The notes beneath the pieces are model-generated. The model ran no database searches. It was given only the letters and a program-made list of their open reading frames with translations, and was not told the DNA's origin. A DNA stretch of 45,114 nucleotides from Gammaproteobacteria bacterium (lineage in GTDB: Bacteria; Pseudomonadota; Gammaproteobacteria; Pseudomonadales; Azotimanducaceae). This document shows, piece by piece, positions 17,226-25,583 of the stretch. Each line of letters begins with the position of its first letter. The first letter of the stretch is position 1. The position numbers were made by a program, and so were the translations under genes. The stretch is taken from NCBI GenBank assembly GCA_027297435.1, contig JAPUIA010000249.1:1-45114 (forward strand). The letters run 5' to 3'.

Positions 17226-17706
17226 GTGGCTCCTATGGCTGTTCTGTCTGGGCACGGAGTGCGTGCACGCGGTGCCGGGCGATGCAGATGAACCCATTCA
17301 CATCCAGGCGGAGAACGCCGAGATCGATCAAGAGAACCAACAAGTTACCTACTTCGGCTCGGTCCAAATCAACCAAGGTACGTTGCAGGTCAACGCGGAG
17401 CGCATGATCGTCGACTACCGTGAACAAAAAGTCGTGCGTATCACGGCAACCGGCAGTCCAGCGCGTTATCTACAACAACTGGAAGCCGCCGAAGGCACCG
17501 TGCAAGCCAACGCTAGCACCATCATCTATTACACCCAGGCCGAACGCATCGACCTAAAAGGTAACGCCAACCTCACTCAAAAAGGTAACCGGATAACGGG
17601 TGAACTGATCCAATACGATATCGTCGCTGGAAAAGTCGAAGCCACGGCACCCGACAAAGGCCGCGTCAAGATGGTGCTACAACCCGCAAGCCGCGACGAT
17701 TCCTAA
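17092..17706 (+). CDS. lptA: Periplasmic LPS transport protein LptA (start uncertain)
   Basis: Forms the periplasmic filament that carries LPS from LptC to LptD. The mature domain is clear: ADEPIHIQAENAEIDQENQQVTYFGSVQINQGTLQVNAERM, then TGSPARY and LTQKGNRITGELIQYD, a typical OstA-like jellyroll. A plausible signal peptide core (RWLLWLFCLG, cleavage after ECVHA) lies at about 17223-17272, but no ATG, GTG or TTG sits just before it. The nearest in-frame upstream starts are TTG at 17092, given here, then ATG 16972 inside lptC; both give an unusually long n-region of inserted sequence. The stop codon is followed at once by the lptB ATG. Function is sure, the N-terminus is not. Confidence 0.75.
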   Translation: MRQRRAFSWLDILLKGAPKTPALGSTSLRDWFSLAAAVQVRQTARWLLWLFCLGTECVHAVPGDADEPIHIQAENAEIDQENQQVTYFGSVQINQGTLQVNAERMIVDYREQKVVRITATGSPARYLQQLEAAEGTVQANASTIIYYTQAERIDLKGNANLTQKGNRITGELIQYDIVAGKVEATAPDKGRVKMVLQPASRDDS

Positions 17707-18432
17707 ATGTCGACCCTCGAAGCCAGAGCCTTGCGCAAGCAGTATCGCAGCAAACTGGCGGTAGAGAACGTCAGCCTCTCGGTCTCAAGTGGCGAGATTG
17801 TCGGACTGCTAGGCCCGAACGGCGCGGGTAAAACCACCTGTTTCTACATGATCGTGGGACTGCTTCGAGCCGACGCGGGTGAGATCTTTCTCGACGACCG
17901 AGAACTCACCAAGGCGGCCATGCACACGCGTGCCCAAGCCGGGATTGGCTACCTGCCGCAAGAAGCCAGCGTGTTCCGGAAGCTCTCCGCGGAAGACAAC
18001 TTGAGAGCCATTCTGGAACTTAGGCGCGACCTCAAGAAGGATCAGCAACGCGCCTTGTTGGAACGGCTGCTAGACGAGTTCAATCTGCACGCGGTCAGGA
18101 AGTCGCTCGGCGAACGACTGTCCGGGGGTGAGCGGCGGCGTCTGGAGATCGCCCGGGCGCTTGCGAGCGAGCCCCGATTCATGCTGCTCGACGAACCTTT
18201 CGCCGGCGTCGATCCTATTTCCGTTGGGGACATCAAAAACGAGATACGCGGCCTGGCCAGCCGTGATATCGGCGTTCTCATCACCGATCACAATGTGCGT
18301 GATACCCTCGATATCTGTGATCGTGCCTACATCGTAAATGAGGGACACATCATTGCAGAAGGCGACCCAGAGGCCATACTTGCCAACGAAACAGTTCGCA
18401 ATGTTTACCTTGGAGAAAGCTTTACCCTCTGA
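17707..18432 (+). CDS. lptB: LPS export ABC ATPase LptB
   Basis: Cytoplasmic ATPase that drives LPS extraction by LptFG. The 241 residues contain Walker A GPNGAGKT at 36-43, the Q-loop YLPQE near 82-86, signature LSGGE at 138-142, Walker B with Asp162-Glu163, and switch His195 (ITDHN). The F/P-x-E context [11 protein letters not shown] matches LptB rather than amino-acid ABC ATPases. ATG follows the lptA TAA with no gap. lptF and lptG are not in the window. Confidence 0.96.
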   Translation: MSTLEARALRKQYRSKLAVENVSLSVSSGEIVGLLGPNGAGKTTCFYMIVGLLRADAGEIFLDDRELTKAAMHTRAQAGIGYLPQEASVFRKLSAEDNLRAILELRRDLKKDQQRALLERLLDEFNLHAVRKSLGERLSGGERRRLEIARALASEPRFMLLDEPFAGVDPISVGDIKNEIRGLASRDIGVLITDHNVRDTLDICDRAYIVNEGHIIAEGDPEAILANETVRNVYLGESFTL

Positions 18433-18476
18433 CGTACGCGGCCGGCAGGTGCCCCCGTCAGGATGACTTAATCGCC

Positions 18477-19991
18477 ATGAAGCAGACCCTATCGTTAAAG
18501 CTAGGACAGCAACTGACGATGACGCCTCAGTTGCAGCAGGCCATAAGGCTGCTACAGCTGTCGGCGATGGATCTACACCAAGAGATTCAAGCGGTGCTCG
18601 AAGCCAACCCGATGCTCGAGCTGGAGGAAGAGACGGTCGAGCAGGAAGCGCAACCGGCGGACGACTCCACCCAGGCGGCTATGGAGATTTCAGCATCCGC
18701 TGATGCGTTGACTGACGAGGTCGGTGAAGGCGACGGCGACACCGCCTACGGCGAGGATGACGCGACAACGTCGCCCGAGTTGCAGCAAACGATTCCCGAA
18801 GACCTACCGGTCGACAGTAATTGGGAAGACGTCTATCCACCGACTCCCTCTTCAGCACCGGCACCCGATGACGCGTGGGGTTTCGATGAGCGCAACACGG
18901 CGGAAGAGACCTTGCAAGACTATCTGCACTGGCAGCTGAACCTGACCCCCATGTCCGATACCGACCATGTGATTGCTGTGTCCATCATCGATGCGATCAA
19001 TCCGGATGGCATGCTGGTTGCCTCGACCGAGGAGCTACTCGAGGGGTTCGATCCAGAGTTGGACATCGAAGCCGACGAGGTGGCCGTGGTGCTGAAGCGC
19101 ATCCAACAGTTCGATCCGACCGGCGTGGGCGCCCGAGACGTGAGCGAGAGTCTGCGCCTGCAGCTGAATCAGCTAGATCCGGACATCCAGTGGCGGGACG
19201 AGGCGATCGCGATCGTAACCAATCACCTAGACCTGTTGGGCGCCAAAGATTTTACTACGCTCAAACGCAAGACCAAGCTATCGGACGAGCACCTGGCAGC
19301 GATCGCTCAGCTGATTCAATCGTTGAATCCGCGGCCCGGCGCCGCAATCGCGGTGGGACCCGCCGACTACATCATCCCGGATGTGCTGGTGCGTAAAGAA
19401 AAAGGCCGTTGGATCGTCGAGCTGAATCCCGAGGCAACGCCCAAGATCTGCATCAACAAACCTTATGCGTCGTTAGTGAAACGCGCCGACAACAGCCCGG
19501 ACAACACTTATCTGCGCGACAATCTGCAAGAAGCACGCTGGTTCATCAAAAGTCTGCAAAGCCGCCACGAGACGCTGCTCAAGGTCGCCACCAAGATAGT
19601 CGAATATCAGCGAGGTTTTCTCGAATACGGTGAGGAGGCAATGAAACCGCTCGTGCTCCACGACATTGCGGAAGCGGTCGAAATGCACGAGTCGACGATC
19701 TCAAGAGTCACCAGCCGCAAATACCTGCACACACCGAGGGGTATTTTCGAGTTGAAATACTTCTTTTCCAGCCACGTCGGCACCCGCACCGGGGGCGAGG
19801 TATCCAGTACCGCCATCCGTGCATTGATCAAGAAGCTTACCTCTGATGAGAACCCTAAAAAACCATTGAGCGACAACAAAATCGCAGCAATACTGGCAGG
19901 CGAGAATATCAAAGTCGCCAGGCGCACTGTGGCGAAGTATCGAGAGTCGATGTCGATACCGCCGTCAAACGAACGCAAGCGCCTGGTTTGA
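18477..19991 (+). CDS. rpoN: RNA polymerase sigma-54 factor
   Basis: Alternative sigma factor for -24/-12 promoters, dependent on AAA+ activators. The 504 residues show region I ([23 protein letters not shown] and [13 protein letters not shown], about 1-50), an acidic, variable region II (about 50-130), the core-binding domain (about 150-330), and the DNA-binding C-terminus with the RpoN box [10 protein letters not shown] at 481-490. It follows lptB after 44 bases, the normal order, and is followed by hpf-ptsN-rapZ-npr. Confidence 0.97.
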   Translation: MKQTLSLKLGQQLTMTPQLQQAIRLLQLSAMDLHQEIQAVLEANPMLELEEETVEQEAQPADDSTQAAMEISASADALTDEVGEGDGDTAYGEDDATTSPELQQTIPEDLPVDSNWEDVYPPTPSSAPAPDDAWGFDERNTAEETLQDYLHWQLNLTPMSDTDHVIAVSIIDAINPDGMLVASTEELLEGFDPELDIEADEVAVVLKRIQQFDPTGVGARDVSESLRLQLNQLDPDIQWRDEAIAIVTNHLDLLGAKDFTTLKRKTKLSDEHLAAIAQLIQSLNPRPGAAIAVGPADYIIPDVLVRKEKGRWIVELNPEATPKICINKPYASLVKRADNSPDNTYLRDNLQEARWFIKSLQSRHETLLKVATKIVEYQRGFLEYGEEAMKPLVLHDIAEAVEMHESTISRVTSRKYLHTPRGIFELKYFFSSHVGTRTGGEVSSTAIRALIKKLTSDENPKKPLSDNKIAAILAGENIKVARRTVAKYRESMSIPPSNERKRLV

Positions 19992-20060
19992 TTGATATCG
20001 ACAGTTTGATGTCAGGTCGACACCCCTGGCACAAGGAACGAAGCGATAGGGAGGCAGCGC

Positions 20061-20363
20061 ATGCAGTTGAGCATCTCCGGGCACCACATCGATGTTACTG
20101 ATGCACTTAAAGATTACGTCACCGGAAAGCTCACAAAACTCGAGAGGCACTACGATCACATAACTAACGTTCATGTTGTATTGAGCGTTGAAAAACTCGT
20201 TCAAAAAGCGGAGGCGACTCTACATTTGAGCGGCGCTGAACTTTTTGCCTACGCCAACTCCGAGGATCTATACGCTGCAATCGACGCGCTTGCCGACAAG
20301 CTCGACCGACAAGTCATCAAACACAAAGAAAAAGTTATCGAAAGACATCACGGTCGAGGATAG
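20061..20363 (+). CDS. hpf: Short ribosome hibernation promoting factor
   Basis: Binds the 30S decoding region in stationary phase and promotes 100S dimers together with RMF. The 100 residues fit the short HPF class: SISGHHIDVTDALKDYVTGKLTKLERHYDHI and the C-terminal ALADKLDRQVIKHKEKV. A GGGAGG ribosome site lies 6 to 7 bases before the ATG. It lies 69 bases after rpoN. Confidence 0.94.
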   Translation: MQLSISGHHIDVTDALKDYVTGKLTKLERHYDHITNVHVVLSVEKLVQKAEATLHLSGAELFAYANSEDLYAAIDALADKLDRQVIKHKEKVIERHHGRG

Positions 20364-20374
20364 ATCAATCAATT

Positions 20375-20842
20375 ATGATCGACATGGAAAGCATCTTGCT
20401 GCCGGAATGCGTGTGCATGACGGTCGAAGCACGCAGCCGCAAACGTGTCCTCGACTTCGCTAGCGACTTGCTAGCCCAACATTACGGAGTATCGGCACGC
20501 AATTTGTTCTATGCGCTCATGGAACGCGAGCGTCTTGGCAGCACGGGAATCGGCGAAGGGGTAGCGATTCCGCATTGCCGCCTAGAGTGTTCGCGGATGA
20601 TGGCGGCGTTCATCATCCTCAAGACGGCCGTAGACTACGACGCGATCGATGGCCAGCCCGTAGATATACTATTCGCCCTCGTGGTTCCGCCCGAGGAGGA
20701 AAATACTCACCTCGAAGTGCTCGCGTGCCTAGCGGCCGTTTTCGGCGACGCCTCGGAACGTCAGCAACTTCGAAGCGCTGACACCTCCGCCGAGCTAAAC
20801 CAAAGGTTCAGGGAGGCTGTTGGTCGGCACTCTGCCGACTAA
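20375..20842 (+). CDS. ptsN: Nitrogen PTS enzyme IIA, PtsN
   Basis: EIIA-Ntr, phosphorylated by NPr; it regulates potassium uptake and sigma-54-linked functions in several bacteria rather than carrying sugar. The 155 residues show GIGEGVAIPHCRL with the phosphorylated His67 and a typical PTS_EIIA_2 core. ATG at 20375, with another ATG three codons later; GAGGA near 20355 is somewhat far for either. It lies 11 bases after hpf. Confidence 0.94.
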   Translation: MIDMESILLPECVCMTVEARSRKRVLDFASDLLAQHYGVSARNLFYALMERERLGSTGIGEGVAIPHCRLECSRMMAAFIILKTAVDYDAIDGQPVDILFALVVPPEEENTHLEVLACLAAVFGDASERQQLRSADTSAELNQRFREAVGRHSAD

Positions 20843-20883
20843 CCGTACTCTAGCGACAACGGCATTCGGGCCAAGGCATTGCA

Positions 20884-21744
20884 ATGAAGCTTACGATCAT
20901 CAGCGGCCGCTCTGGATCCGGTAAAAGTACCGCCCTGCGCGCACTTGAAGATGCGGGCTACAACAGCATCGACAACTTTCCCGTCGGCCTCTTGCAATCA
21001 CTCGTCGAGAATGCGATCGGCGACGTGGCGCAGAAAGACGGCAGCATGGCCGTGTGCATCGATGCTCGCAACAAAGAGCTCGATCGCTTTCCGGAGATCC
21101 TGTCGGGTCTCGATCGGCTGGATGTCGATTGTCAGGTCATCTACCTAGACGCACTCAGCCCGACACTCGTCAAACGCTTCAGCGAAACCCGACGACGTCA
21201 CCCACTTACCGACGCCAATACCGACCTTCGCCAAGCCATCGATGCCGAGAGCACTCTGCTGGAAAACATCTCGGATCTAGCCGACCTGACGATCGACACC
21301 ACGCTGCTCAGCGGCCAAGAGCTCGTCGAGTTCATGAAGTCGCGGGTTATTGCCAATACCGCCAGTGGGTTAAGCCTGTTGTTCCGCTCGTTCGGGTTCA
21401 AATTCGGCGTACCGGTGGATGCCGATCTGGTATTTGATCTCCGGTGTCTGCCAAACCCACACTGGATGGAGGAACTACGGCCCTTGACCGGGTTGGACGC
21501 ACCGGTAGAACACTATCTCGAAAGCGCAAAGATGGTGAACGACATGTTCGACGACATCGTCAACTATCTCGAAACCTGGCTACCGCATTTCGAAGGCAAC
21601 CATCGAATCTACATGACGGTCGGTCTCGGTTGCACCGGCGGCCAGCATCGCAGCGTCTACATGGCAGAACGCTTAGGCTCGCACTTCGAGGAACACCACG
21701 AAAACGTCCTTGTGCGGCATCGGGAACTCGACAGGCGACAATGA
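20884..21744 (+). CDS. rapZ: RNase adaptor protein RapZ
   Basis: In E. coli RapZ binds the small RNA GlmZ and guides its cleavage by RNase E, tuning glucosamine-6-phosphate synthase. The 286 residues contain Walker A GRSGSGKS at 8-15, the kinase-like N-domain, and the C-terminal RNA-binding domain with GCTGGQHRSVYMAERL (about 253-268). Whether a GlmZ exists in this organism is unknown. The stop overlaps the npr ATG by four bases (ATGA). Confidence 0.95.
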   Translation: MKLTIISGRSGSGKSTALRALEDAGYNSIDNFPVGLLQSLVENAIGDVAQKDGSMAVCIDARNKELDRFPEILSGLDRLDVDCQVIYLDALSPTLVKRFSETRRRHPLTDANTDLRQAIDAESTLLENISDLADLTIDTTLLSGQELVEFMKSRVIANTASGLSLLFRSFGFKFGVPVDADLVFDLRCLPNPHWMEELRPLTGLDAPVEHYLESAKMVNDMFDDIVNYLETWLPHFEGNHRIYMTVGLGCTGGQHRSVYMAERLGSHFEEHHENVLVRHRELDRRQ

Positions 21745-22010
21745 AAGAATCGCAGGTCACACTCATCAACCGCCTAGGCCTGCACGCACGTGCCGCGGCC
21801 AAACTCGTCAACCTATCGAAATCCTTCGCAAGCCAAGTGAGTCTCACCAAAGACGGCAATACCGTGGATGGCAAGAGCATCATGAACGTGTTGCTGTTGG
21901 CCGCGCCGGTCGACACCGTGTTGGAACTCAAGGTCGAGGGCGAGGACGAACAAGTGGCGTTCGAGGCCATCGTTGCGTTGATCGAGGATCGTTTCGGCGA
22001 GGACGAATAA
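21741..22010 (+). CDS. ptsO: Nitrogen PTS phosphocarrier NPr
   Basis: HPr-like phosphocarrier that passes phosphate from EI-Ntr to PtsN. The 89 residues include GLHARAA with the phosphorylated His15 and a regulatory-type Ser46 (DGKSIMNV). The ATG at 21741, inside the rapZ stop, fixes the start; the open frame reaches further upstream but only as a shadow of rapZ. It is the last gene of the rpoN cluster. Confidence 0.94.
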   Translation: MKESQVTLINRLGLHARAAAKLVNLSKSFASQVSLTKDGNTVDGKSIMNVLLLAAPVDTVLELKVEGEDEQVAFEAIVALIEDRFGEDE

Positions 22011-22012
22011 GC

Positions 22013-22044
22013 GCCTTTCTACGCAAGGGCCTTTCTATACAAGG
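22013..22044 (+). repeat. Short 16-bp tandem repeat
   Basis: Two adjacent 16-base units beginning GCCTTTCTA (22013-22028 and 22029-22044) match at 14 of 16 positions. They lie in the 109-bp spacer before mgtE; no function is apparent. Confidence 0.5.
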
Positions 22045-22119
22045 CGTAGCGCAAGACCGTCGAATTAGGGTTAACCTTGCCGCCACCTCATCATCGGGTG
22101 AGCGCAGCGGTACGAATCC

Positions 22120-23457
22120 ATGCAATTCCAAGAGCGATTTAGCGAAGTCATCCGTGCCTACGGCGCAGGCGCATTGGGCGACACGCGCTATCTGCTCGCA
22201 TCGCTGCGGCCGCAAGAGGTCGCCAATCTCTTGGAGTCGACGCCACCGAAGGTACGCCAAGTATTGTGGGACCTCATGGACGAGGACGACGAGAATCAGG
22301 TGCTTCAGTACCTCAGCGAAGATATTCGTTCGGAATTTCTCGAATCCATGAATACGGCGCAGTTGGTCGCGGCGGTCGACGATCTCGACACCGACGACCT
22401 TGCCGACTTACTACAGGAATTCCCCGATGCGATCGCGCAGCAAGTTCTAGCGTCCATGAGCAAGAACGATCGAGCCCGCGTGGAAGCGCTGTTGTCCTAT
22501 CCGGAGGATAGCGCTGGCGGGTTGATGAATACCGACCCAATTACGGTTCGCCCGCGTCATGCGTTGGACATCGTGTTACGGTACCTGCGCCTACGCAAAG
22601 ATCTACCCGAAACTACCGATGCGTTAGTTGTGGTGAACAGCCATGATGAGTACGTCGGCATGTTACCCATCGCAAAGATCCTCACCTCCGACCCAAGCGT
22701 TACGGTGCGCGAGGTGATGGATTCAGAAGCCAAAGCACTTTCTGTCGATATGTCGGACACCGACGTGGCACGGTTGTTTTCCGAGGAAGATCTGGTCTCG
22801 GCCCCCGTCGTCGATCAAGACGGTAAGCTGGTCGGACGCATCACCATCGATGACGTGGTGGACGTCATCATCGAGGACGCCGACGAAGCGGTGCTTGCCC
22901 GGGCCGGTCTCGATCTCGATGAAGACACCTTCGCACCCATCGCCAAGGCCGCCCGCCGCCGGGCCGTCTGGCTCGGCATCAACTTGATCACCGCGTTCTT
23001 GGCAGCTGCAGTAATCAATATGTTCGAGGCGACGATCCAAAAGGTGGTGGCACTCGCTGTGCTGATGCCGATCGTCGCGAGCATGGGGGGTATCGCCGGA
23101 ACTCAGACCTTGACGTTGGTCATACGGGGCATTGCGCTCGGCCATATCGGTCGCGCCAACCTCATGTGGCTGTTGAACCGTGAGTTTGTCGTCGCCGTAT
23201 TGAACGGCGTGTTCTGGGCCACGCTTGTCGCTATCGCCGCAGCGGCTGCATTTCAGGACCTGATACTTGGTGCTTTGATTGCCATCGCCATGATCGTCAA
23301 CATTCTGGTTGCCGCGGTTTCCGGCAGTCTGCTACCTACGATGCTGAATCGCCTTTCTATCGACCCAGCCATCGCCGGCGGCGTGATCTTGACCACCATC
23401 ACCGATGTCACCGGGTTCTTCGTGTTCTTGGGTCTTGCGACCTGGGCATACGCGTAG
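22120..23457 (+). CDS. mgtE: Magnesium transporter MgtE
   Basis: Homodimeric Mg2+ channel gated by cytoplasmic Mg2+. The 445 residues divide into an N-terminal helical domain (about 1-125, repeated LLESTPPKVRQVLWDLMDEDDENQVLQYL), tandem CBS domains (about 130-250, with DSAGGLMN and DEYVGMLPIAKIL), a connecting helix, and five membrane helices (about 280-445). The channel aspartate sits in TTITDVTGFF at about Asp429. In Pseudomonas an mgtE also lies after the npr-type gene. It is convergent with pmbA. Confidence 0.95.
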   Translation: MQFQERFSEVIRAYGAGALGDTRYLLASLRPQEVANLLESTPPKVRQVLWDLMDEDDENQVLQYLSEDIRSEFLESMNTAQLVAAVDDLDTDDLADLLQEFPDAIAQQVLASMSKNDRARVEALLSYPEDSAGGLMNTDPITVRPRHALDIVLRYLRLRKDLPETTDALVVVNSHDEYVGMLPIAKILTSDPSVTVREVMDSEAKALSVDMSDTDVARLFSEEDLVSAPVVDQDGKLVGRITIDDVVDVIIEDADEAVLARAGLDLDEDTFAPIAKAARRRAVWLGINLITAFLAAAVINMFEATIQKVVALAVLMPIVASMGGIAGTQTLTLVIRGIALGHIGRANLMWLLNREFVVAVLNGVFWATLVAIAAAAAFQDLILGALIAIAMIVNILVAAVSGSLLPTMLNRLSIDPAIAGGVILTTITDVTGFFVFLGLATWAYA

Positions 23458-23482
23458 TGTGGCTCAGCTACGGGCGAGGTAA

Positions 23483-24850
23483 TTATCTGCCGGCGACCGT
23501 CATGGCGCCGATGAGGACACTCGGCGTTCGAACGTTGGATCGTTCATCGATGTCGTCGCCCACCGCTACGACATCCAGATACATCTGTCGCAAGTTCGAC
23601 GCGATGGTTATCTCATCGACCGGGTAACAAATCTCACCGTTTTCTACCCAGAAACCCGACGCGCCGCGAGAATAGTCCCCGGTTACACCGTTCGCACCCT
23701 GGCCCATCAACTCGGTGACATACAAACCGGTACCCAGTGTTTTGAGCAGATCATCGAATGTCTGGGTGGCGCCGCTCAGGGTCAGGTTGTGCACGCCCCC
23801 GGCGTTGCCCGTAGTTGGCAAGCCAAGCTTGCGCCCAGAGTAACTGGACAAGACATAGTGCTCGACCACGCCCCGGTCGATAAAGGCTTTGTCCCAGGTC
23901 GCCACACCCTCACCGTCAAACGCGGCGCTGCCGAGACGTTTGGGCAGATGCGGCTCCTCTACGAGCGACACGTGTTCGCTCAGCACCTGGGTATTCAGGG
24001 AGTCGAGTAAAAAAGAGGACTTCCGATACAACGCGCCGCCGCTGATGGCACCTAGCAGGTGCCCTACGAGCCCGGCCGCCATCTGTGCCGAGAACAAGAC
24101 CGGGAAAGTTCCGGTGGCGACCTTCTGCGGTGACAGTCTTGCCACCGCACGCTCCGCGGCGGTGCGTCCAACTGCCTCAGGTGCGTCCAACGCATCGAAG
24201 TCACGATTGACCGTGTACCAGTAATCTCGCTGCATGCCGTTGGCATCTTCAGCGATCAACATGCAGCTGATGCCGTGACGCGTGGCGAGATAGCTACCGA
24301 TGAAGCCATGAGAGTTACCGTAGACCCGGCACGATTGTTGAGTATTGACCTGCGCACCGTCGGAATTGGTCACCCGTTCGTCGTAGCCCAACCCCTCCGC
24401 CTCACAGGCTTCAGCCAGTTCGGTCGCCTTTTGGGTATCTAGATCCATGGGGTGGAACAGATCGAGTTTGGGCAGCACCGTCGGCATAAGGTCAGGATCC
24501 GCCAAACCGTGGCACGGATCGTCTTGTGTATAGCGCGCGATGTCGGATGCTCTCGAAACCGTATCTTGAATCGCTGCGTGACTGCTGTCTGAGGTGCTCG
24601 CAGAACCTTTGCTCTGGCCGAAGTATACGGTAATGCCAAAACTCCGGTCTTGGTTGAACTCGACGGTTTCGAGCTCACCCTTGCGCACGGTGACAGAGAG
24701 TCCGGTGTCTTGCGTAACCGACACCTCCGCACTACTCGCACCTCGGTGTTGTGCCTCCTGCAAGATCTCGCCGACGAGAGCCTTGAGCTCTGCCTCTTTG
24801 TCCCTGATATCGATCACTTCACGCATTCTGTTTCGTTCACCACCCATCAT
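23483..24850 (-). CDS. pmbA: Metalloprotease subunit PmbA/TldE
   Basis: Inactive partner of TldD in the heterodimeric metalloprotease that trims peptides such as microcin B17 precursor and degrades CcdA. The 455 residues show the PmbA/TldE fold with TVRKGELETVEFNQDRSFGITVYFG and FLLDSLNTQVLSEHVSLVEEP, and no HExxxH zinc motif, as expected for PmbA. The start may be ATG 24850 or the later MREVIDI (eight codons in). It is divergent from darP with 18 bases between, and tldD lies further on, the Pseudomonas arrangement. Confidence 0.94.
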   Translation of the reverse strand: MMGGERNRMREVIDIRDKEAELKALVGEILQEAQHRGASSAEVSVTQDTGLSVTVRKGELETVEFNQDRSFGITVYFGQSKGSASTSDSSHAAIQDTVSRASDIARYTQDDPCHGLADPDLMPTVLPKLDLFHPMDLDTQKATELAEACEAEGLGYDERVTNSDGAQVNTQQSCRVYGNSHGFIGSYLATRHGISCMLIAEDANGMQRDYWYTVNRDFDALDAPEAVGRTAAERAVARLSPQKVATGTFPVLFSAQMAAGLVGHLLGAISGGALYRKSSFLLDSLNTQVLSEHVSLVEEPHLPKRLGSAAFDGEGVATWDKAFIDRGVVEHYVLSSYSGRKLGLPTTGNAGGVHNLTLSGATQTFDDLLKTLGTGLYVTELMGQGANGVTGDYSRGASGFWVENGEICYPVDEITIASNLRQMYLDVVAVGDDIDERSNVRTPSVLIGAMTVAGR

Positions 24851-24868
24851 TCACTAAACTTGTCACCT

Positions 24869-25354
24869 ATGGATCAAGAACTCAGCAAATCGGCTAAAAA
24901 ACGTGAGGCCTTGCGTTTGCAACAAATCGGCAGCGCGCTTACCAAACTCAACACCGACCAGCTAGCCGCCATGCCGATCGACACTAGGCTCATGGACGCC
25001 ATCGCGCTATATCACCGCATCAAGTCCAACGAGGCCAAACGCCGCCAGCTACAATACATCGGCCGCCTAATGCGCGATAGCAACGTCACCGCCATCGAGG
25101 ACGAGATCGATCGTCTGTCGGGCGAATCCGCCGCCGCTCGATACCAATTTCACCGACTCGAACGCTGGCGCGAACGCCTGCTCGCCGAGCCGGATGCCTT
25201 GACGGAATATCTCGTCGAATATCCGACGACCGACCGGCAACATCTGAAGCACCTGATTCATCGCACCAACGACGCGAAAGACGCAACCCAACAACGCAAA
25301 CTCGCCCGTGAACTGTTTCGACTGTTGCGCGGCACCGTCGGCGACGTCGACTAG
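24869..25354 (+). CDS. darP: Ribosome-associated protein DarP/YjgA
   Basis: DUF615 protein; E. coli YjgA (DarP) binds 50S precursors late in assembly. From ATG 24869 there are 161 residues, rich in charged helices: ELSKSAKKREALRLQQIGSALTKL, then KRRQLQYIGRLMRDSNVTAIEDEIDRL and RWRERLLAEPDALTEYL. The upstream frame overlaps pmbA and is a shadow. It is convergent with tldD, separated by a repeat-filled spacer. Confidence 0.92.
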   Translation: MDQELSKSAKKREALRLQQIGSALTKLNTDQLAAMPIDTRLMDAIALYHRIKSNEAKRRQLQYIGRLMRDSNVTAIEDEIDRLSGESAAARYQFHRLERWRERLLAEPDALTEYLVEYPTTDRQHLKHLIHRTNDAKDATQQRKLARELFRLLRGTVGDVD

Positions 25355-25359
25355 CGAAA

Positions 25360-25419
25360 CCGAGCCCATCGCGGCCTCGCGTCCCTAGGACGCGCAGCCG
25401 CCTCCTACCGGGAATCGAG
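25360..25419. repeat. 60-bp direct repeat, copy 1
   Basis: Identical base for base to 25510-25569. It begins CCGAGCCCATCGCGG, contains the palindrome GCGTCC-CTA-GGACGC and ends CTACCGGGAATCGAG. It lies in the darP-tldD spacer, just after the darP stop. Confidence 0.85.
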
Positions 25420-25426
25420 ATTCCAG

Positions 25427-25449
25427 GGTAGGAGCGGCTTTAGCCGCGA
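25427..25449. repeat. REP-type palindrome
   Basis: GGTAGGAGCGGC-TTTA-GCCGCGA resembles the REP family common in Pseudomonas and relatives. The same core recurs twice in the mreB-mreC spacer (34271-34342). A separate CGCGTCC-TTAA-GGACGCG hairpin follows at 25458-25475. Confidence 0.75.
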
Positions 25450-25509
25450 AGCGAGGGCGCGTCCTTAAGGACGCGTTGCCGAGCGGTTTCGATACCGGGC
25501 ATGGCGTTG

Positions 25510-25569
25510 CCGAGCCCATCGCGGCCTCGCGTCCCTAGGACGCGCAGCCGCCTCCTACCGGGAATCGAG
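25510..25569. repeat. 60-bp direct repeat, copy 2
   Basis: Exact copy of 25360-25419, starting 150 bases downstream and ending 14 bases before the tldD stop. The REP and the GGACGCG hairpin lie between the copies, so the unit may be a tandemly arranged BIME. Confidence 0.85.
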
Positions 25570-25583
25570 GTTTCTTCGAGCGC

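Noticed and set aside
20010-20060. Possible sigma-54 promoter (TGGCAC) before hpf
   Set aside because: TGGCAC is present but the -12 GC element does not appear at the required spacing.
25360-25569. Possible CRISPR from the regularly placed direct repeats
   Set aside because: There are only two copies, each 60 bp, separated by 90 bp that itself contains a REP. No further repeats and no cas genes are present.
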